Source: Flavobacteriaceae bacterium UBA3078 (GTDB lineage Bacteria > Bacteroidota > Bacteroidia > Flavobacteriales > Flavobacteriaceae). Taken from it: DNA of 10,096 nucleotides. The notes below the pieces were generated by a model. The model saw only the letters and a list, made by a program, of their open reading frames with translations, had not been told where the DNA came from and did no database searches. Both the position numbers and the translations under genes were made by a program. Of the stretch, positions 6,140 to 10,096 are shown piece by piece. The DNA lies in contig DFBO01000157.1 of NCBI GenBank assembly GCA_002366675.1, positions 1 through 10,096 of the forward strand, given 5' to 3'. The number at the start of each line of letters is the position of its first letter. Position 1 is the stretch's first letter.

Positions 6140-6616
6140 ATGAAACATTTGTGCCTTTTTTTTGGTTTTTTATTGCTTGTTTCTTGCAATTATTTTGATG
6201 TAAAGAAGACAACTTCTGAAGCTATCTTAAACGAAGAATTAAAAACTTTTAATTGGAGTGAAGTTGACGATTATCCAACTTTTGATGTGTGTAATAACAA
6301 GTCTTCAAAAGAAGAGAAAAAGAATTGTTTTCAAATGACACTTACAAAAATAATTACAAGTAAGATACAGAATGATACTATTACAGTATCACAAGATATT
6401 GAAGACACAATATTCATGAAATTTCAAATTTCAGAGAAAGGCATATTAACTTTAATCAATGTTCAAGTAGATTCACTTACAAGTGCTGAAATTCCTAATA
6501 TTGAATCTTTACTTTCAAATAGTTTAGATTCGTTACCTAAAATATATCCTGCTATTAAACGTGGTCAACAAGTAAAAACAGCTTTTACATTACCAATTAT
6601 TGTTTCAGTCAATTAA
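6140..6616 (+). CDS. Lipoprotein with TonB_C-like domain, related to the M56 protease C-terminus
   Basis: This 158-aa protein has a lipoprotein signal peptide with lipobox LVSC (residues 13-16; Cys16 lipidated). The rest resembles the extracytoplasmic domain of the protease encoded upstream. It has a C-x11-C pair with the same spacing (Cys51 and Cys63, CNNKSSKEEKKNC), a strand IFMKFQISEKGILT, then LPKIYPAIKRGQQVKTAFTLPIIVSV, which parallels LPKMTPGMHNGKAVNVPYYLPIRFQI in the protease. I chose ATG at 6140 over an upstream TTG at 6113 because it places the signal peptide exactly at the N-terminus. TACTTTTC at 6116-6123 is a near match to the -7 element, so the gene may have its own promoter after the terminator at 6045-6072. 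It may modulate the protease or bind the same partner; that is inference. Confidence 0.8.
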   Translation: MKHLCLFFGFLLLVSCNYFDVKKTTSEAILNEELKTFNWSEVDDYPTFDVCNNKSSKEEKKNCFQMTLTKIITSKIQNDTITVSQDIEDTIFMKFQISEKGILTLINVQVDSLTSAEIPNIESLLSNSLDSLPKIYPAIKRGQQVKTAFTLPIIVSVN

Positions 6617-6620
6617 TTAC

Positions 6621-6647
6621 AGATATTTATTGTATTAATAAATATCT
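6621..6647. terminator. AT-only hairpin between convergent genes, possible bidirectional terminator
   Basis: AGATATTTATT (6621-6631) and AATAAATATCT (6637-6647) are perfect 11-base arms around a 5-base loop. The hairpin sits between the lipoprotein stop and the convergent BaxI-family gene, overlapping the latter's stop codon. It works equally on both strands, but the stem is weak and no T-run follows in either direction. Confidence 0.4.
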
Positions 6648-7377
6648 AAAATCTAATGGCTAGTTTTTTCATAAATCGTAAAATTTCAACATACAACCAA
6701 ACAAGAGTTACTAAAAGTCCCCAAGTAGCGAGCCATTCTCTCTGTTTTGGCGCTTTATTCTTATGTTTTTCTATATAGTCGAAATCTAAAAGCAATGCTA
6801 AAGAAGCAAAAATTGCAGCCAAAACATTGAAAATTATTGCAAACCAAGAGGTACCTCTAATATAAGTTTTAATGCCAAAGAAGCTTAGAATCCAAGTAAT
6901 AAGGTAGACCATAAAAATACTTGCACAAGCAGTAATAATAACACTTTTAAGCTTTTTTGTTACAACAATAATTCTTGTTTGATATAAGCTAAGCATAACA
7001 AAGAAAGTAATAATGGTAACACCAATAGCCTGAAAAGGAAGGTTAGGAAATCTTGCATGTGCAAAGCTACTTATGCCACCAAGAAAAAAACCTTTAGCAA
7101 TAGCGTAAAGAGGCACTAAATACATAGCCCACTCTTTTCTAACCGAAATAACAATACTTATTATAATTGCAGAAAGCATTCCACCTGAAGTAAACCATTT
7201 TATATTAGTGCCAATGGTATATAAATGCCAAACATAAACAGTAATTGAAGCGATGATAAAAAGTAAAAAAAGTGTTTTTAGGATAATGCCATGAACACTC
7301 ATTTTTTCTGAAGTACTCTTGTCATTCTCCCAAAAATAATCGTTGAATGCAGGATTAGAAGTTTTATCTAAACGCAT
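6646..7377 (-). CDS. BaxI/YccA-type seven-helix membrane protein (BaxI_1 family)
   Basis: This is a 243-aa polytopic inner-membrane protein of the Bax inhibitor-1-like family. The short soluble N-terminus has SNPAFNDYFW (7-16), typical of this subfamily. About seven hydrophobic helices follow, near 31-50, 62-79, 84-103, 114-132, 144-167, 176-197 and 216-234. The signature is at the C-terminal end: LLLDFDYIE (195-203) with Asp198 and Asp200, then EWLATWGLLVTLVWLYVEILR (214-234). The aspartates correspond to the family's conserved acidic pair, implicated in pH-gated calcium leak in structurally studied relatives; the bacterial role is not settled. ATG at 7377 is used, 3 bases after the stop of the outer-membrane protein gene, so the two are almost certainly cotranscribed. 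Confidence 0.9.
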   Translation of the reverse strand: MRLDKTSNPAFNDYFWENDKSTSEKMSVHGIILKTLFLLFIIASITVYVWHLYTIGTNIKWFTSGGMLSAIIISIVISVRKEWAMYLVPLYAIAKGFFLGGISSFAHARFPNLPFQAIGVTIITFFVMLSLYQTRIIVVTKKLKSVIITACASIFMVYLITWILSFFGIKTYIRGTSWFAIIFNVLAAIFASLALLLDFDYIEKHKNKAPKQREWLATWGLLVTLVWLYVEILRFMKKLAIRF

Positions 7378-7380
7378 GAA

Positions 7381-8268
7381 TTACAAGTTAAACTTAAACC
7401 CAAGAGCAAAGTCTGTTGGGAAATTGCCTTGATTTTCAATAAAAATTGCAAACAGATTATTATATGCAAGTGTTATATATCCATTCTTAAAAACTTTTAT
7501 ATCACTACCTAAACCAAAGATAAAAGGAGCCTCTAAGTTTGAGCTTGATTGATCTTCAGAAATATATGAACCAGGATTAGATGGGTCTTCATAACTTATT
7601 GTTTCGTTGACAAAGGTAAACGTCACAAAAGTTACATTTCCGTAGAAGCTAAAACTAGGTTCATTTATAACACGGAATCTATATCCTAAACCTAGTTCTG
7701 TGGCACTATATTTAAATTCATCATCTTCTAAAGCTGATCTAAGACTAAAATATCCAGCATGACGCTTAAAACTTGTATCACTATAGATTTCAAATTCAGC
7801 ACCAAAAAAGGGTACAGTTGTATTGTTTGGATTATAAATAAATGGCTGATTGGTAATACCTCCAAAAACACCTATGCGTGTTTGTAGTTTGGAGCGAGGT
7901 TCGAAACTGTAATTTAAATCGCTAGTGGAATTATAGATATTGATATAATCTTTTAAACTTACTAGTGTTAAATTTACTTTATCGGCTGTAAGTCCATATT
8001 CCTGTGTTAAATTATTTAATGTCGTTTTGTATTCTTCTTGATATTTTCTCGTATCTGGATTTTTGGTGTTTTTCAATTCTTCTATTGTGCCATCTTCTGT
8101 TCTAATAAAATATCTGTATTGTCCATCTATTACATTCCAAAGAAGGTCTAAATTACCATCTACTTCAGTTTTTAGCTGAACTGTTTCTCCGTTAACTGTA
8201 TATGATTCTTGAGCTTTAGTGTGAGTAAAGCTAAATAGTAAACATAAAATAAAGACTATCTTTTTCAT
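7381..8268 (-). CDS. Predicted outer-membrane beta-barrel protein, function unknown
   Basis: This 295-aa protein begins with a Sec signal peptide (MKKIVFILCLLFSFTHTKAQ, residues 1-20). An N-terminal polar domain (about 21-125) is rich in charged residues (DGNLDLLWNVIDGQYRYF, then a Lys/Glu-rich segment). From about residue 128 the sequence alternates polar and aromatic or hydrophobic residues in strand-like blocks with Gly turns (TRIGVFGGI, FFGAEFEIY, ATELGLGYRFRV, FIFGLGSDIKVF, ITLAYNNLFAIF). It ends in FALGFKFNL, a typical final barrel strand. I recognise no named family; eight to ten strands is a guess. It is the first gene of a pair with the BaxI-family gene and follows the glycosyltransferase gene after 53 bases that contain a promoter candidate. 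Confidence 0.75.
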   Translation of the reverse strand: MKKIVFILCLLFSFTHTKAQESYTVNGETVQLKTEVDGNLDLLWNVIDGQYRYFIRTEDGTIEELKNTKNPDTRKYQEEYKTTLNNLTQEYGLTADKVNLTLVSLKDYINIYNSTSDLNYSFEPRSKLQTRIGVFGGITNQPFIYNPNNTTVPFFGAEFEIYSDTSFKRHAGYFSLRSALEDDEFKYSATELGLGYRFRVINEPSFSFYGNVTFVTFTFVNETISYEDPSNPGSYISEDQSSSNLEAPFIFGLGSDIKVFKNGYITLAYNNLFAIFIENQGNFPTDFALGFKFNL

Positions 8269-8300
8269 TAGATTTAGGTTTTCAGTTCTTGTAAAACTAA

Positions 8301-8308
8301 CAAAAATA
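8301..8308 (-). promoter_or_regulatory. Predicted -7 element for the outer-membrane protein/BaxI gene pair
   Basis: Read on the - strand, the sequence is TATTTTTG, an exact TAnnTTTG match, 32 bases upstream of the ATG at 8268. No clear TTTG is seen at the -33 position. It would let this gene pair be expressed separately from the glycosyltransferase genes. Confidence 0.4.
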
Positions 8309-8321
8309 AATGATTAAATCA

Positions 8322-9446
8322 CTATTTTTTATAAGCTCTGCCTTTCCATTTATAGTTTGTAAAGAGTGACACAACTGCAATGTAAACACAAAAAAATGGA
8401 TAGATTAATGCACTAATTGGATAGTTAAAAAATAAGTGTTTCTGATTAAAAAATTGGGCCGTTTTAAATAGTAAGGCAAAATCAATGGCCATTTTTAATA
8501 CAAAGACAATCAATAAAGAAATAAAGTTGAAATAGCCAATAATTGCAAACAATAATAAACTAATTAAAGTAGCATTCATTATCAATACAATAAGGCTAGT
8601 TACTTTAGCTAAGTTGCTGTTATAATGTGTTGTTTTTGAAGCCCAACGTATTCGTTGCGATATTAAACTTTTAAAGCTTGGTTGAGGTTTGGTTAAAACA
8701 ATGCCGTCTTTTGCCTTAATAAAGATGACTGAATCTTTATTTTTTTTGATTGCTTTTTCTAATAGAAAAACATCGTCGCCACTAGCAATGTTATTATTCC
8801 CTTCAAATCCATTAAGCGTTTTAAAAAATGATTTTTTATAGGCTAAATTTGCGCCATTATTTAGAAAAGGTGCTCTTAAACCAAAACCTCCAATAGTTGC
8901 TCCTATCAAACTCAAGAAATCTAATGTTTGAAACCGATCTAAAAAAGTATGAATCTTATAATACGCAACTGGGCCAGCTATCATTTTGCAGTTGTTTTTA
9001 TTTATAAAACAATTATAACAATCTAACCACAATTTTGGAAGTAAACAATCAGCATCAGTTGTTATAATCCATGGATTTGAAGCATGTTCAATTGCTATTG
9101 AGATAGCGTCTTTTTTTGGCGATTTAGATGTTCTTTTATTTTGAATTATTTTGAACTTGATTTCAGTCTTGTTAAGGTGCTTATTAATAATTCCAATAGA
9201 ACCGTCTTCAGATTCATCATTAACAAAAATGATTTCGTAATTTGAAACAGGGTATTTCAGTTTTGATATAGAATCCAATAAATCTGGTAGGTTTTCTGCT
9301 TCATTCCGAAAAGGAATAAGAATAGAAAAATTAGTTTGATTAGCTGTTTCTTCTAAATGAAATTCTGAAACCTTTTCAAATCCATATATAAAACTTCCTA
9401 TTAAAACCACATACAGAAATGTGACGCAAAGAACAATAATGATCAT
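8322..9446 (-). CDS. Membrane-bound glycosyltransferase family 2
   Basis: This is a processive-type GT2 enzyme of 374 aa that should transfer a sugar from a nucleotide-sugar donor at the cytoplasmic face. An N-terminal membrane anchor (about 2-23) precedes the GT-A domain, which opens with FSILIPFRNEAENL (40-53). Asp77 in FVNDES is the nucleotide-binding acid. The DxD motif is DAD (131-133), the acceptor region is NGANLAYKK (197-205), the catalytic acid lies in GDD (223-225), and the Q-x-x-R-W motif is QRIRW (264-268). Three or so C-terminal membrane helices follow (about 284-305, 308-328, 345-363). Donor and product cannot be read from the sequence. Its ATG overlaps the stop of the upstream flippase-like gene (ATGA), so they are translationally coupled and probably work in one glycolipid or surface-glycan pathway. 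Confidence 0.92.
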   Translation of the reverse strand: MIIIVLCVTFLYVVLIGSFIYGFEKVSEFHLEETANQTNFSILIPFRNEAENLPDLLDSISKLKYPVSNYEIIFVNDESEDGSIGIINKHLNKTEIKFKIIQNKRTSKSPKKDAISIAIEHASNPWIITTDADCLLPKLWLDCYNCFINKNNCKMIAGPVAYYKIHTFLDRFQTLDFLSLIGATIGGFGLRAPFLNNGANLAYKKSFFKTLNGFEGNNNIASGDDVFLLEKAIKKNKDSVIFIKAKDGIVLTKPQPSFKSLISQRIRWASKTTHYNSNLAKVTSLIVLIMNATLISLLLFAIIGYFNFISLLIVFVLKMAIDFALLFKTAQFFNQKHLFFNYPISALIYPFFCVYIAVVSLFTNYKWKGRAYKK

Positions 9447-10096
9447 GATTCTACACTTTTTGGAAGTTTAAATTTTAAAACAAACACACTTCCAAGCAGG
9501 CTTGGAATTACAAAGTTAAGAAGCCACATACAGGTTACAATACTTAAGGTTGTTAACTCATTAACGCCTACTATGGAAAATAAATAGACAGCTACACTGC
9601 CTTTTATAACCACATCAAAAATAAAAATAGAGGGAACTATTGAAGCTAATAAATACATGGAAGAAATAACAATCATGGCATTTTTATAAGAAACTTCAAC
9701 ACCAAACAACTGAAGCAGAAAATAAAATTGAAATGAAAAAATAAGATATCTAATTAATGAAAAAACAAAACAGGATAGGTAATTTTTGAATGGAATTTTT
9801 TTAAAAAAAGTTAAAACCTTTTCTATTGAAACGCCTTTAATGGTTAATTTTTTGTTTTTTAATCCGAAAAAAGATATAATTAATAGAATGCCTAGAAACC
9901 TAATAGATTTATAATAATTTATATCTACTTCATACTTCGTGATAAATAAATATAAACCTATAACACCTAATAGCACTGTAATAAGCATTTGCATCATGTT
10001 TCCAAGAAAATTTAAAAGCACTATTTTTTTTCTAAACCCAGACGTATAAAAAATAGCTTTAGCACCATATTCCCCAATTCTATTTGGAGTAAATAA
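9443..10096 (-). CDS. Flippase-like / LPG-synthase-type membrane protein, 5' end outside window
   Basis: The visible 217 residues form a polytopic membrane protein of the lysylphosphatidylglycerol synthase TM / UPF0104 'flippase-like' group. The frame is open to the window edge. Its first visible residues, FTPNRIGEYGAKAIFY (10093-10046), match the conserved TPxRxGE motif of the family, so the gene begins to the right of the window. A GTG at 10021 lies inside the coding region and is not the start. Six or so hydrophobic helices are visible, and the C-terminus is short and basic. Relatives occur beside glycosyltransferases and are proposed to move lipid-linked glycans or aminoacyl lipids across the inner membrane; no separate catalytic domain is seen here. 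The stop overlaps the glycosyltransferase start by 4 bases. Confidence 0.85.
   Translation of the reverse strand, partial: LFTPNRIGEYGAKAIFYTSGFRKKIVLLNFLGNMMQMLITVLLGVIGLYLFITKYEVDINYYKSIRFLGILLIISFFGLKNKKLTIKGVSIEKVLTFFKKIPFKNYLSCFVFSLIRYLIFSFQFYFLLQLFGVEVSYKNAMIVISSMYLLASIVPSIFIFDVVIKGSVAVYLFSIVGVNELTTLSIVTCMWLLNFVIPSLLGSVFVLKFKLPKSVES

Noticed and set aside
10019..10021. GTG as the start of the flippase-like protein
   Set aside because: The frame stays open to the window edge and encodes the conserved TPNRIGE motif upstream of this codon, so the gene is cut by the window.
1..10096. Mobile element, CRISPR array, toxin-antitoxin or phage-defence island
   Set aside because: There is no transposase, integrase, spaced direct repeat array or recognisable defence domain. 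Base composition looks even and the genes are typical chromosomal families.

Overview
The window is AT-rich throughout and looks like the chromosome of a member of the Bacteroidota, most likely a flavobacterium (family Flavobacteriaceae). The signs are signal peptides ending in 'KAQ', a TPR-type LuxR-class sensor kinase, a BlaI/M56 pair whose protease carries a TonB-like C-terminal domain, few Shine-Dalgarno sequences, and several matches to the Bacteroidota -7 promoter element TAnnTTTG. No species can be named. There are no rRNA or tRNA genes, no CRISPR array, no insertion sequence and no integrase.

Left part (1-3583, + strand): a small secreted protein of unknown function (300-485) ends in a strong RNA hairpin (501-540). 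It is followed by a two-component system: a TPR histidine kinase with a TTG start (643-2661) and a NarL/LuxR-type response regulator (2674-3348). After the regulator comes a 230-base gene-free stretch with three TTACGG/CCGTAA half-sites, a TAnnTTTG element and a terminator. Together these look like a regulated promoter driving a noncoding RNA of about 100 nt.

Middle part (3582-6616): a DUF456 membrane protein (- strand) diverges from a BlaI-family repressor and an M56/BlaR1-like membrane protease. The divergent spacer holds three copies of the palindrome AACTAA-N4-TTAGTT around the predicted promoter, which is the likely BlaI operator. Beyond a clear terminator lies a small lipoprotein whose C-terminal domain resembles the one on the protease, including a C-x11-C pair.

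Right part (6646-10096, - strand): read in the direction of transcription, a flippase-like polytopic membrane protein (5' end outside the window) overlaps a family 2 glycosyltransferase by 4 bases. A predicted beta-barrel outer-membrane protein and a BaxI-type seven-helix membrane protein follow. The first two probably act in synthesis or export of a glycolipid or surface glycan. The last two form their own pair with a promoter candidate at 8301-8308.

The most interesting points are the BlaI operator array, the candidate regulated small RNA beside the two-component genes, the secreted peptide upstream of the sensor kinase, and the matching C-terminal domains of the protease and the lipoprotein. 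All functional links between neighbours are inference.
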